Of a DNA stretch of 64,000 bases, positions 22,510 through 34,533 are shown in pieces (position 1 is the stretch's first letter; every line of letters begins with the position of its first letter). Origin of the DNA: Coprinellus micaceus (lineage: Eukaryota > Basidiomycota > Agaricomycetes > Agaricales > Psathyrellaceae); contig OX596345.1 in assembly GCA_951394405.1 (NCBI GenBank), forward strand, positions 930,001 through 994,000. Direction: 5' to 3'. Both the position numbers and the translations under genes were made by a program. A model generated the notes under the pieces. That model made no database searches. It was given only the letters and a program-made list of their open reading frames with translations, and was not told the origin of the DNA.

Positions 22510-24960
22510 ATGGACATGCAGACCCTGGCCCAACAGCAGCAGCAGCACGACATGTTGGCTAGCTTCTTCCCCACAGATGAGGGGCACCACGGGGACGCAT
22601 TTCGGCACCAACACCAACCGGGGGGCAGCAATGGGTCACCAGCGTCCTCATCGTCCTCGGGGCTGCACGAGCAGGGCGGAGGACCCTCGATGATGGACAA
22701 CCGGAACAATTCCAACGCCACCCACAACCCCCACAACCCGCCCAACACCATGTTCTCGCCTTCTTCGCCCATGCAGCCTCAGAGTCCGAACTCGCAGCTC
22801 ACGATGCAGCTTCTTGGTAGCCTCATGCAGATGCAGGGCTTAGATAACAACTTTCCTATGGCGCCCACCAACGGGTTTGGCAATACCCCCTCATCGACCA
22901 TGAACTACGGAGCCGGCGCACAATACGGGAGCGCGATGAACATGGGGCCCGCCCCCAATGCCAGGCCTAACGCGAACAATCAGAATTTCGGCAACCCCCC
23001 TCTCCTGGAACAGCAGATCAAGCTGCAGCAGCTTCAGCAACTCCAACAGCTCCAGAACCAGATCTTCCAACAACAGGTACGCTTTCCCGACTCCCGCCGC
23101 CGAATATGCAGCGTGTTCTGACTCCTGGACAGATTGCACTCATCAGCGGACAGTCTCCAGGCATGGTGCCCACTACACCTGCCGGCGACTTCCATCAGAC
23201 ATCGCAACAACAAAATTGCTCCTCCCCCAGCTTCTCTGGTCTGCCTACGCCAGGCCCTTCAAGCGAACTTAGGCCGCAGCAACCGCAATCGCAACAGCTC
23301 GATTTCGACCACTTCTCCCAACCCTTGCCTTCGCCGATGTCATCACACGGGCACCACAATCTCCCCTATCCCCATCACAACGACTATATCCACAGAGGTA
23401 CAAGCTCGGCGCCTGAGCATATCGCTTTCCATGTCAGAACGGGGCCGACGCCGAGTCCCCACTTCTCCGGAGGAACTTCATCGCGTCAGGATATCGATTT
23501 GGACATCTCTCCCCTGACTAGTCCGTGGCTTGGAGCGTATGGTGGGAACGCGTCCCGTAACAATGACGGCGACACACTCCGTCCTCCCAGTAAACGCGGT
23601 CCCCCGATCGAAGAACCCCCTCATGCGTCTCGGAAGAAGCACAGTTCAGGTATGCCACCCGTGGCTGAGGGCATCGTGAGCTCAGGTGGCATGCCCATGA
23701 ACTCCTCCGCGTCCAACCGGAGACCTTATCACAAGGGCTCAAAGTCCACGACTTCGACGCCGCTGCTTCGAGGTTCGCGATCAAGAAGTAAAAGTGGTGC
23801 CGGAAACGCGTTCGCCACCAACCCTCTTACCACATCCAATGGTGGGAATGGATATGGCCTGCCGGACGGAGGCAACGGCACTGCGACGTATTCAACACAG
23901 GGAAGCAGCGGACAGTCGTTACCTGCTGCTCCTGTCGACACCCCATCACCTGTCGACCTCTCCATGCCTCCCCCTCCTGCTCCAGCGACAGCCGCCCCAG
24001 ATCCTTTGCGGTCAAGCGATAGAGACCTCTCCTCGGCCTTGGGTGGCTGTGAGGGACCTGGGACTGCTGCGACCGCCTCTTCATCCCAACTGACCCCGCT
24101 TACGCCCGGAGTTGTAATGAAACTCGGGCCTTTCGGACCCAACTCAAGCCCTTCGACAGCCCCAGTCCAGACAACTTCTGCGACAAAAGCGACTCGGTCG
24201 AGGACGAAGAGTGAGGCGGCAGGGAAGGCTTCCAAGGCGGGCACAGGGTTGAAGCATATCCTTCCCGGTACGTTGACCATTCTTAGGTTCTGTCTGATGG
24301 GGTTTTCATTAACTCTTCATTACAGCTGCACCAAGCAACGCCACAGCCGGTCCTTCATCTGAACACAACGGCCCTCCGAAGAAGGTTTCGCATAAGGATG
24401 CTGAGCAGAAACGAAGAGACTCGCAGAAGACCGCGTACGACGAATTGAGGAGGCTTCTCCCTCCGATTACCTTCGCAGACGAGGACGAGACTCCTGTGCT
24501 ATCAAAAGACGGTTCCCGGAAGAAGGACGAAGTCATCCCCGTTCGTGGCCCTTTGCCCCCTGGCGCCTTACCTCCCCGTGGTCCCCCGAAGGCGGGCGGC
24601 GAAGGTCCGAATAAGGGGGTGAGTAAATTGCAGTTGTTGATTTGTGGAAACCAGTATATCCGGACGCTAAAGGGTAGAGTTGAGAGGAGAGATGGAGAGA
24701 TTGCGAGGCTGAGGAGGGAAGTGGGGAGGCTGAGGAGGAAGACAGTTAGTTTGGAGGCAAGGACGGAGGCCATGAGGTTGGATGGCCATGGGCAGGGACA
24801 TATGGGCGCAGGGAGTGGGATGGATGTCGATTTGTTCTTAACGGAGGAGGATGAAGAAGAAGGGGACGACATCGACCTAGAGAGGGACTTGGATGATGTG
24901 GAGGGGATGGGGGTGCATATTGGGCTTGTAGGCGATTATGACGATGAAGGAGAGGAATGA
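22510..24960 (+). CDS. bHLH transcription factor with Gln-rich N-terminus
   Basis: A nuclear basic helix-loop-helix regulator. Exons 22510-23076, 23133-24267 and 24326-24960 join in phase to 778 residues. The first exon is Gln/Asn/Met-rich (LAQQQQQH; LQQLQQLQQLQ), an activation-type region. The middle is Ser/Pro-rich and disordered. The last exon carries the domain. Its basic region is KKVSHKDAEQKRRDSQ and helix 1 is YDELRRLLPPI. The loop is long and Pro/Gly-rich, and helix 2 (KLQLLICGNQYIRTLKGRVE) runs into a coiled coil (EIARLRREVGRLRRK). The C-terminus is strongly acidic (EEDEEEGDD). The His-x-x-Ala-Glu-Gln-x-Arg-Arg pattern fits an E-box binder. Targets cannot be told from sequence. Confidence 0.9.
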
Positions 24961-27094
24961 CTGTCTGCCCCAGGTGCAACTATGACAGACTCTCCCGCTT
25001 CTTTTGTTCCTCTCACTTTTACTTCACCGTGACAACTCACTCAAAGCTTCGAGGCTATTCTTCAACGAATACCCTCCATCCCTTCACGAACCAAATGACG
25101 ACCGGTATCTTCTTTTATTTCTCCCAACACCGAGCGCCTATTTCTTCGACTATTTATCCTCTATGTCACTTAAAAGCATCCATCCCTCCAACCTCTATCC
25201 CCTTCAACTGAGCTTCCCCTGACCCATTCCTTTCCGTCGTGTTCCAGGATACCCGTCACCGTCTCCCACCAATTCACTATCCAGCCCTAACCCTCTATCA
25301 TATCCTATGTATCCTTACGTTCGCATCTGCTCTGTTGTTCCCTTTATTGTTTCAGTAGATGTTAGGTAGTACTAGAAGACGTCGTTGTCGTAGCAGTACC
25401 AAAATTCAAAGATATATTTCATTCTGTGCTGAGGGCCCGAGGCATTCCCTTGCCGGTGGGGGGCTTGAGCCCGACGATTTTCACGAGGAAGCTGCAGGTC
25501 CTTCAAATTCACCGGGGCGCTCTCGACTAAGTACGGGCCCGGCCGTGACTAGTCTGCTCCTGGAATAGAGTCGATGAGTATCACATTTAAGCGTGTGCCG
25601 ACAAACGTGGGTCGTGTGCACGGTCGAGGGCGGCTGCAGAAGGGGAACGCACGGTTTTAGCATGTCTTCTCGGTGTACATATTCAGTGCGCCACTGCTTC
25701 GGTCGGTCGGCGTTTGTGAAGATTTCAAGTGTAGTACCGAGCGTCGTGGAGCTGATTGGTCTGTAGCCAAGTAGATCCAAGAGAACAACAGGCCTATTGA
25801 GGCAAATTTGGGTGATACACGGAGATGGGGCGCCTTCACATTAATTGGTCGTGTGCACAAATTTCGTGTTTGATACGCCGAGAATCAAAGCAAGCCGTAA
25901 GCAACTGCCATAGGGCTATGCAAGGCACACGACTCATCTCCTAGAAGCTGACCAGGTCTTGCTACCCTCCGCCCAGGGCGAGAGGGCTAAAGTTTGGGGG
26001 GCAAGGCTCGGAGATAGGAGATGACCTCCTCCAGAGGCTCTACAAATATTCGGTGGATGTACTCCTCCTGAGCTACTGCCAGTCGCCTATCTATAGTATC
26101 CCCTCGTCACAGACGCGCGCGGGGCCTTGTGCCTCTCGAAAGGTCCTTCGTGGCGAGGCCTCGAGGCCGCCTGGTTAATGACCATCCCCACCCAAATTAA
26201 CTATCGGAAACAATGGTGTCGAGGGCTCGACCCCATGATGGCTAGTCGAGGTCCCGGTATTTAATGTGATATAACCTAGCTTATGGACACCCTGGGCCCA
26301 CCCAAGCTCGATGAAAAGGCGGCATCGGCACACCGCTGAATTAGGCGCCCGTGAGCGTCGCGGGTGCGCTTTGGCAAATGGCGATCGATCCAACGGAGGT
26401 CCCTGTGGCCCACTGGTCTTCTGGGGCGGTGCTCGTCCACTCAAAGATGCCTTCTCGCTGTACACCGCTTGGATAAGGCATTCTAGAGCCGGGAAGTCGA
26501 ATAGAGGCCATGGAGGGCCATGGCCGTGTGTAATCGACGCTGGATCAGAACGTGCCTCGACCCAGGGAGATGGTAGAAAGTCGGGAAAAACATGGGAATA
26601 AGACAACCTCTGTTCACGGCTCGACCCGCTGTTCACCTTTCGTGTGTTGTCATCCAACGCGCTGGGGGCGGGCTTTACTCGTGACGAACGTGTCTTGTCG
26701 CGGCTCTACCAAAACGAGCCATGCACATGCGTCGCAGAATTTTGACATTCCTGGGACACTTTATACTTTTTGGTGACCGCCTATATACGGTCGCGAGTCC
26801 GACACAAGCGGGTGTCGGAGCGTTGGGCACGATTGGACGAACTGGGAAGCGAGGAGAGGAAGGGAGAGGATAGGTCAGATTCACGTCGGTGTTGGTACAA
26901 GGACTTGGTCCGAATCGCAGTCGTTGAATGTCGTAAGAAAGGCTATTATGTACTGAGAACTCGAAGGCCATAAACGATAAAGAAGCAAGAAAATCGTCAG
27001 GTAAGTGGAATTACAGGTGTATGACAAGGGTAAAGGTAATCGCAAAGTTCAAGAAGGGGGTAGGGAATGGGTATCACATGGTCCGCGAGCCTCT
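24961..27094. other. 2.1-kb convergent intergenic region
   Basis: It lies between the 3' ends of the bHLH gene (plus) and the CSC1 gene (minus). I find no spliced gene. Frames such as 26175-26657 (minus) lack an ATG and any domain. The 12-mer GGTCGTGTGCAC occurs twice (near 25608 and 25846). The region may hold decayed sequence or non-coding RNA, which cannot be told here. Confidence 0.4.
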
Positions 27095-30000
27095 TTACAG
27101 GCCAGCGTAGCCAGGAGGGGCTTGACTAACGTCAATCTTACCAAGCCCATCCATCTTCGAACCATCCGATTTAGCAGCCACACCAGCCTCCCTGCATGCG
27201 AGAACCTGCTTCTCGCTCATGCCACGAAGTTCCTCGAGATACCTATCCCGCTCCTCCTCCTGCGCAACTTTCGCACCGCTGGCTTTCTTACCTCCGACCG
27301 AAGGCGTGAAGTGAGGTATCCAAACAGTTTGCTGGGGTCTGCTCGCGGCGGGGTGAGCAAACCCATAGCGCTCAACCTCATTCTCCTCCTTGGCTTCCTT
27401 CTTGTTGGCTATATCCCTTTCGGTAGCAGAGACGTTGGCGGGCCGATCCCCTTCGGATATGGCTGGTGCTCCTTGCCTGCGCTCCTCCGTGACTAGGCCA
27501 GCCTCGGCTTCGACAGGGCCGACGGCGCTCTGGTTGGTGTGGGCTTCCTCTGCCTTCTGTTCCAAGAGCTTGGCTTGTACCTCTCCCTCATTCTCCTCAA
27601 CATCGTCAACGTCTTCACGCTTCTCCTCCACACTGACGCCCTTGCCCTTGCGATCCTTCAAACTCAACGGAAGGGCGACAATGAGCGGGCTGTAGCTGTT
27701 GTTGAGGATTGCGTGGAAGCCTGCAGTGAGGACGATCAAGACGACCATCAAAGCACCCTGAGCGATAGAAGTGGCCTTCTCCTGCTCATCGCGAGCGAGG
27801 AAGAAGAGAGCGGCAAGGCAGATATGTTGGAGGTAGAGGCCGACGAAAACGTGCTGGATGGCTTTGGGGAAAAAGAGACCGCCAGTATCTGTGCGTTGAT
27901 CCTGTTCGAGGACGTAGAGGAAGAGGTATTTGTAGAGCTGGTAGAAGAGGAAAAATGCGAGGACGGCGAGACCGTTGATTATGGGCGAGATGATGGAGTA
28001 TGACAGACTGATGACGGTCAGGAGGGTAATAGTGGGGAAGAGGGTACCCCATGCGACGTTGCCTGGGTTGAACTTGATGGCGTAGATGCTGCGAGGGGTG
28101 CTACCCAGGAGGATCAACTTGACATAGTATATGATCAGCTTGACAATCTGGAGGAACCCGCCGGCGGTTCCGGCAAGACCTTGCAAGATGATGTAGGTCA
28201 GGAAGAAGGTCGATGCCTTGGGCAGATTGGAGGCTAGGATGGAAGGGATAGAGGTCGGGTCGTTCAGGAGCTGGGGCAACGAAGCGACGATTCCGCTCGA
28301 GAGGGTGACAATCAAGAATGAATGCTAAAGAAATGTCAATGTCATCTCAGAAAGGTAACTGGCGTTACGTACGAGAACTTGGAACAAGAAGAACCGGGTC
28401 ATCAAGCTCAACTCCAGGCCGGTGTACTTGGGAATGCCCTCAAACCTCGCGAACAGTCTCAAGACGATCGGCAAGAGCATCATGAGGACTGCGAGCAACA
28501 CTGGGGGCAGAATACCGCTAATGATGCCCACAACAACTTCGGGAAGGTCACAAATCCATGCGAGCCAGCTCACTTCTGCACAGACGGTGTGGATGTTGGA
28601 GACGATACCGACGAAGGTGACGGGGAAGGCCCAGAGAAGGATAAGGCCAGCCGTCGCTGCATACGAGAGAGCCAAGCGGATCTTCTGTTCGTATGGGTTG
28701 AGGTTGAGGTTGGCATGGATAACGTCGGACGGTGCGACTTCGATATAGCGGCTGCTCATGGTATACGGCATGTGGTGAGCGAGAGCCTGGACAGCGAGGT
28801 GTGCAGCGATCTGTCGGTTGAAGGTGATGAAGGCGCTGTTCAACGCGGGATATTTGTCTTCACCATCTACTCCTTTCAAGGCCCCCTTGATTCCAGTCGC
28901 AGCTCCTTTGACGCCCTCAACAGTACCCTTAACGAACTTGGTTGGGGCACTCTTGACACCGTGTACCACTCCCTTCGCGCCGTCGACGAAGACGCCTTTG
29001 ACGTTGAGAACATCAGGTTCACCATCGCCATCAACATCTTTGAAAGTGGAGACTCCTCCACGGCGAGCGATCGGGTTCCCGTCTTCATCCACTGCGCCGC
29101 CACGGAAGTCGTCGTCAGAAAGCAGATCGAATTCCGCGGCGTCGAGTCCTTCAACACGACCGATCTCCTGGCGGCCTTCTTCCAACAGTTTGGTGCAAGC
29201 CGCAATTTCGGTCCTGCACCACTCGATAGTGTCGACTTTCTCTCCAAAGAGTCCAAGGAAGCCAAGTTTGTGTTGAGGCCTCCGGTCCCTCGGAACGATG
29301 TCATCGTCTGGTACGGGGGTCGACTCTGCGTCTCGAGGAGCCTTGGTCGGGGACTCGTTGGTGCTGTCGACCGAGTCTCGAGCGGGTGATGCGGGCGCAG
29401 GCGCCTTGCCCTTCGCTGCCGACTTCGCTTCCGTGATCTTGAGCTTGATGGCGGTCCTCATGAGCGTGACTTCGGCTTTTTCGAGCTTATTGCACGCGTC
29501 GCGGCGGCGATCGTAGATGTCGGGAAGCTCCTTGAGGTCGCGGTTGATCCATATCTTCTTGACACCTCCAGGGAGGTCTTGGAAGAGTGCACGGAGAGCA
29601 CTTTGAGTGAGGTAGCGCCTGGGGATGCCTGTAACGAGAATGGTTTTGGCTTGGACAGACTCGGAATGGTTCTTCTCAGTTAGATGTTGTTGACGTGTGA
29701 TCAGGAAGTGCTTCATCTCTGTCCGAATAATGTGAAGAATATAAACTAGAAGCTGCGATCAGTACCACGTTTGGAAGGGCTGGAGTAGCCGGGGTACTCA
29801 CTTGTGAAGACCCACACGCACACCAGGTGGGCCCAGTACCTCGCTGGCTGGTCCAAGCCAACATTTCCGAAAGTGAACCTGCTGAGACTATCCTGTCCTG
29901 GCTTCCCAGTGTTGACGGTAGTGATAGGTAGGAGGATAGCCCAGCTGATAATCCAGATAGGGACGAAGACCTTGATCATCATGCGCAGATACCTCACGAA

Positions 30001-30424
30001 GAAGTACGCGTCGAGGCCATTGTATCGAATGATTTGGCGAAAATCGGCATTGATGACAGCAATGGGCCAGAAGAGAGAGGAGACGAAGGTTCGAGTGGCC
30101 CCTTTTGGCTTTGGGGTAAGTGGTAGGATGTGCTTTCTGTACCGGGAATGTCGTTCAGATAAGCCGGAGTTGTGAGGGGGAGTAGAAACAACGCACCCAG
30201 TGCCAATGTATGTCCTTGGTTCATAAATGGCTTTGAACCGAGGCCTGAGAAGGGTGAATACCCCTAGCTGAGCTCCGAAAACGATGGCATTGAACACCAG
30301 AGCAGTCGTGAATGTCGACGTGGACGCAGAGGACGCCTCAGAAATGTCCGAGCCGGACCTGTAACAATCGCTGCCCGTCAGTCCTGGCCCTGTAATGGGG
30401 CACAAATAAGGATAAAACGTACAT
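27095..30424 (-). CDS. CSC1/OSCA/TMEM63-type channel (RSN1/DUF221 family)
   Basis: A polytopic protein of the calcium-permeable, osmosensitive or mechanosensitive channel family (fungal CSC1/PHM7/RSN1). Exons 30424-30423, 30358-30197, 30136-29802, 29745-28373 and 28324-27095 join in phase to 1033 residues. The start codon is split: A and T lie before the first intron and G after it, giving MSGSDISEASS. Features include FNAIVFGAQLGVFTLLRPRF, RYNGLDAYFFVRYLRMM, and a cytosolic domain with ILVTGIPRRYLTQSAL. The membrane core shows SALAYAATAG-like, VFVGLYLQHICLAALFF and FNPGNVAWGTLFP segments. The C-terminal tail has FAHPAASRPQQTVWIP. An unusual Lys/Gly/Val-rich amphipathic stretch (GVVHGVKSAPTKFVKGTVEG) sits in the cytosolic loop. 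Confidence 0.9.
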
Positions 30425-31226
30425 GGTGGCTCCCAAGGTCTCCCCCTTTCCGCAGCAGCAGGTATAAAATGGAACGCGAAGAACAAGGGCAACCCTAGGG
30501 GTAGTTCATATCTCGTCGCCATGGACAGGGAGAAGCAAACTCACCACTGCTCGACCTGGGTTCGATGTCGTGAAGGGAAGAAAAGGTGGAAAGGACCCTG
30601 GGTTGGCTTTTAATAAGGCTAAACCCTCTTGGTTGACTTGATGCATGGAGGGCTTGTATGATGGTCATTGGATGGAGCTCAAGGCCCAAGCGGCGGTGCT
30701 CCGTGCGTGGCGTGACGTCAACACGCGCCGCCTCGGTCTCATTTGGAGGTCTTCTGCTTCTACTCGTCATCGATGCTCCTCATGCCAATTCAACGATACT
30801 GGGGCGCTAGTAGCCAGAAACCTAGTGACCCTCAAGGTTCAATTCCCTCGCAGGGCTTGAGGAGGCTTCGTAAATAATTTGTTGGAAAAACCGATGGGGG
30901 CGTGATGCTGGCGGCTCCAAGTGGGGCCAGATCGACAGCTAACGACAGGCGCTTGCTCGGGTGCACAAATGGCCGCGATAACAGCCCCTTATATCCACCG
31001 TGTAGAATGCCGGAGGAGAGTCGAGGTCCGTTGGGTGGGTGAAGAGGGCTACACATGCCTGATGGTGGCAGGAGACCTCCTCCTTCAACCTTCGTCTTTG
31101 TGACTCTTAATTCATCATCGATTGTGACCAGACCGTCCAGTCTGCCTATCATACCTGCCACTATCGTACAAAACGTCTCGGACCATTCAAGTGGCCGCCT
31201 GCATTGCCTTGCATTCTTCAGTCTTA
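30425..31226. other. intergenic region, CSC1 promoter / OPT 3' flank
   Basis: Eight hundred bases between two minus-strand genes. No gene is supported. A weak tRNA B-box look-alike near 30833 does not fold into a T arm. Confidence 0.4.
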
Positions 31227-34200
31227 CTAGTCGTCCAAGGCACCATTACCGTTGCAGTAGTCGACATTGCCTCTCGCCGGATTCCCTGCCCACTACATAT
31301 CCAGCAACCCAGAATGAGCTAAACGTACTCGACAGGAGTCAAGGTCACTCACATTGGGGAACGGTCTCTCCACTCCGCTAGCACCAAACACGGCGAACGA
31401 CAGGACGAAGATCATGACCTGCGCCCCACCATCGAGTGCTCCTCCCAGGATGTAGTTATATTTCTTGTACCATCCGGGGTGCCTCTGCCTCAGCCAGAGC
31501 TGGGACACGAGGCCGACGATAATGCTCGAAGTGATCGTCGAGTTAACGCCGACGGACATCCAAGCCGAATACTGAACAGACGGAGGAGGAAAGGGGGTCA
31601 GGGATCGTAGTGGGTAGAGAGGGGTTGACAGAGCTCACCATGTAGATGATCGGGAGCATAATGGTGTCGACCTGCACGGGCCCAATCCTCGGCCAACGCT
31701 GAGTGAAGAGGGTGTGAGCGGGCAGTCCCGACGCTCACCACACGAACACGACTCACCTTATTGATCAACCACTGAATGGTCGTAGGCACCATACCGAACA
31801 CCAAGCTTAGCGGGATCATCCAATATGGACCATTGAATCCATAAAGATACTTGGAAAGCGACCAAGTAACAGCCGCACTGTTCATGCTCTGGGGTGCCTG
31901 TCCGCTCCAGACGTTCGTCCCAGTCGGGCTGAGAAGAATTTCGCGTTGAGCGTCAACAACCGAAACCATAACCACTGCACGAGAATGTTATCAGCCGAGG
32001 TCCGTCTCAAGAGCGCTGAGGCGGGGAGATTATTTGGCAGACTACGTACCGTAGTTCACCATCGCGCCAATCAAAGTCCCCCAAACCTGGGTCAAAAACA
32101 TGACCCTCGGGGGAATCTTAAGGTACTGTCCCATCTTCAGGTCCTGGGCCAGTCCAATCGACGTCGATATCACGTCGTGACTCCACATGGAGAACTAGAG
32201 AAAGAGATCAGCCCAGTTAGAAATGCTGGCAGGGAGAAAGACGCACATATAAGTTGGCGACCGGTCTCCCTGGATTAACGGCACCCGCGACCATCTTCAT
32301 AAGCTGGTTCGTCGCGATTCCGTTCCCCATTCGAGCGTACAGGAGAGTAGAGAAAGGAGTCACGAAAGTCCCGAGGATCAAAGCGATTATATACGACCAC
32401 CAAGGAAGCGTCGTCTGGCCCTTAAACACGACGACAAGACCTATCCAATAGGAGGGTTCTCCGATTAGACTTCGAGCGTTGGGTATGTCCAGCTACCACA
32501 CTCACCTGCAACAAAGGAAAGTACAAGCAAGATCGTATACCACCACCAAGGCGCCTCCTTGTATTTCTGCATCGCCTGGTAGTGCGGGTCGGGTTGCGTC
32601 CTCCTGTACGCGAGCTTGAAAGACTCGACCGCATACGGTCCCCAGAACAAGCAGACGTGTGCAACAAGGCCGCCAATCTACAGTGATAAGAAGAGTTACT
32701 TTGGATCACAATCAAAGGGCGATTGACGACTGATAACATACCGCCAGGTTCGCCGTAAGATTACTCCACGCATTGGATCCCGTAAGCGCTGGTAGCCCGA
32801 CCTCCTCCAAAGCAGTTTCGTTCAGAGCGAAATGCGACCCGAACACGGCGGATTGGCGGTAAATCGAGCCGTTGGAGGAGAATATGGAAGTCGAAAGCAT
32901 AGGGAAGTCCAGAGACTACATAGAAATGAAGTTCAGTATGGGGATACAGCGGGGTAATTTCATATTCGGGCTCACACTCCAAGTGTTGGTGTAGTAGATG
33001 ACCATGATAACGATATAGCAGAATGCATAGCCGATCCAGGAGTTGGCTGGAAGGCAGTTGAGCGCTGGGGTAAGAAGATAGAGCGGTGCTGGCTTACCTT
33101 GCTGAATCAACGGCAAACTCATATACCTGGAAGGAAAGCGTTTGTCAGTAATAACGTTCGCCTTTGCAAACCCAACAAGCACGGAGAAAGGCCTCACCAG
33201 GAGCCGATGTACTGCCAGTCGAACGAGATACTGAGGAAGCCCAAGCCCTCGTTCCCGTCTGTACCTCCAAAGAAGTTCGTGAAGATGTCTTGAACACGGG
33301 GGGAGGCCTTCTGCGAAGCGAGGCAGAAGATGCTTATACCGTTGAGGAGAGGGAAGATGTAGGCCGGAATGATCTCGTAGACGAACATGGCGCCAAAGGC
33401 GATCCAGAAAAATCTGACGCGTTTCGCATTGGTAGCGGAGTCGGAGAAATGTAGAGCTACAGGGAAGTCACTCAGGAAATTGATGACCCAGAGGTAAGAA
33501 GGATTCCACGCACCCTGGAATATGGACACCGTAGGTAGGTTCTGTGGAACAAATTTGATATATCAGAGCCAGACTCCCAGATGATAACCCACAAGCCCTA
33601 TCTCACCCCCCAGTAGACCATCTCAGCTGGGTAAACAGTCAAAGGCCGCAGCAACCCCACAAGGCCATAACTTCGGAAGAGGAACACACAGTTAGCAAAA
33701 CAATATGATAGAACCCACCGCAACGTACCCAAAGCAGGCGGTTGAGAACGTCGCGAGAATGGCGGTTGTAGCCTCCACGTTGGTATCATAATAGAGCTGT
33801 CAGGGGTCATTTTTAGCTCATTCATCGAACATGTGAACTTGAATCCAAGAGTGCACTCACCCGCTGAACAGCGAAATTCATGACCGCCGCACTCCCTCCA
33901 GCAGCCGTGGACGCAACGAGAGAAGCAACGACATGCTGTCGATTTGAGTTAGTATTTGCCTTTGCCGATGTAGATGTAGCTCCAAGGCACACTGCGTGCG
34001 CACCTCTTTCAATCCAAATGGCCCTGGATTCACAAAGTGCAAGGCAAGTCCGAGGAACGAGAACCTCGTCCCTTCGACCGAGGACCTTCCAGGTATAAAC
34101 TTTGCCCATGAGATACCCGCCGTGTAGGTGATCAAGAGCAGAAATACGGTCGACACCGACATTTGGACAGGCTTGAAGAGGTAAATCTGTGATCGGCAGC

Positions 34201-34533
34201 CAAGCGAGTTAGTTCCCAGCGTTTATCGGTAGAAGGACAATGAAATACACAAACCTGGCAGAGAGCCGCTCCCAGGCCTGCAAAGATAGTACCTATGAAA
34301 ATGGACCGGAAAGTGAGCGCGTCGCCCCCATCGTCACGAAGGTCGACGGCGAATCTTGAGACGTCCTTGCCCGTTGTTATGACAGGCTCCCCGTTCACAT
34401 ATCTGACGCTTTCATCGTCCGAGTCGTTGATAGACTGGCCTTCGAGGACTTTCTCGTCGACGATGTCTACCTTCTCTCCTCCAGACAACTTGGTATCCTC
34501 GTAATGCTTCTCCGCGGCTGGTGTGGACGACAT
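31227..34533 (-). CDS. OPT-family oligopeptide transporter
   Basis: A proton-coupled oligopeptide transporter of the OPT family, plasma membrane, roughly 780-800 residues in many short exons. The start MSSTPAAEKHYED opens an acidic cytosolic tail. Family signatures are NPGPFGLKEHV (the NPG motif, split by an intron) and KMGQYLKIPPRVMF (the KIPPR motif). Other typical segments are VYPAEMVYWG, GGTDGNEGLGFLSISFDWQY, WSHDVISTS, and the terminal WAGNPARGNVDYCNGNG reached through the last intron. A TATA-like AATATAAG lies about 65 bp upstream of the ATG. The substrate may be small peptides or glutathione; sequence alone does not decide. Confidence 0.9.

Noticed and set aside
26175..26657. 160-codon minus-strand frame in the bHLH-CSC1 gap
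   Set aside because: It has no ATG at its start, no splice partners and no domain resemblance.
28322..29389. 355-codon plus-strand frame opposite the CSC1 gene
   Set aside because: It overlaps a well-supported coding exon and has acidic, low-complexity translation typical of antisense shadows.
30800..30860. GGTTCAATTCC, a possible tRNA B box
   Set aside because: The flanking bases do not form a T stem and there is no matching A box or acceptor stem.
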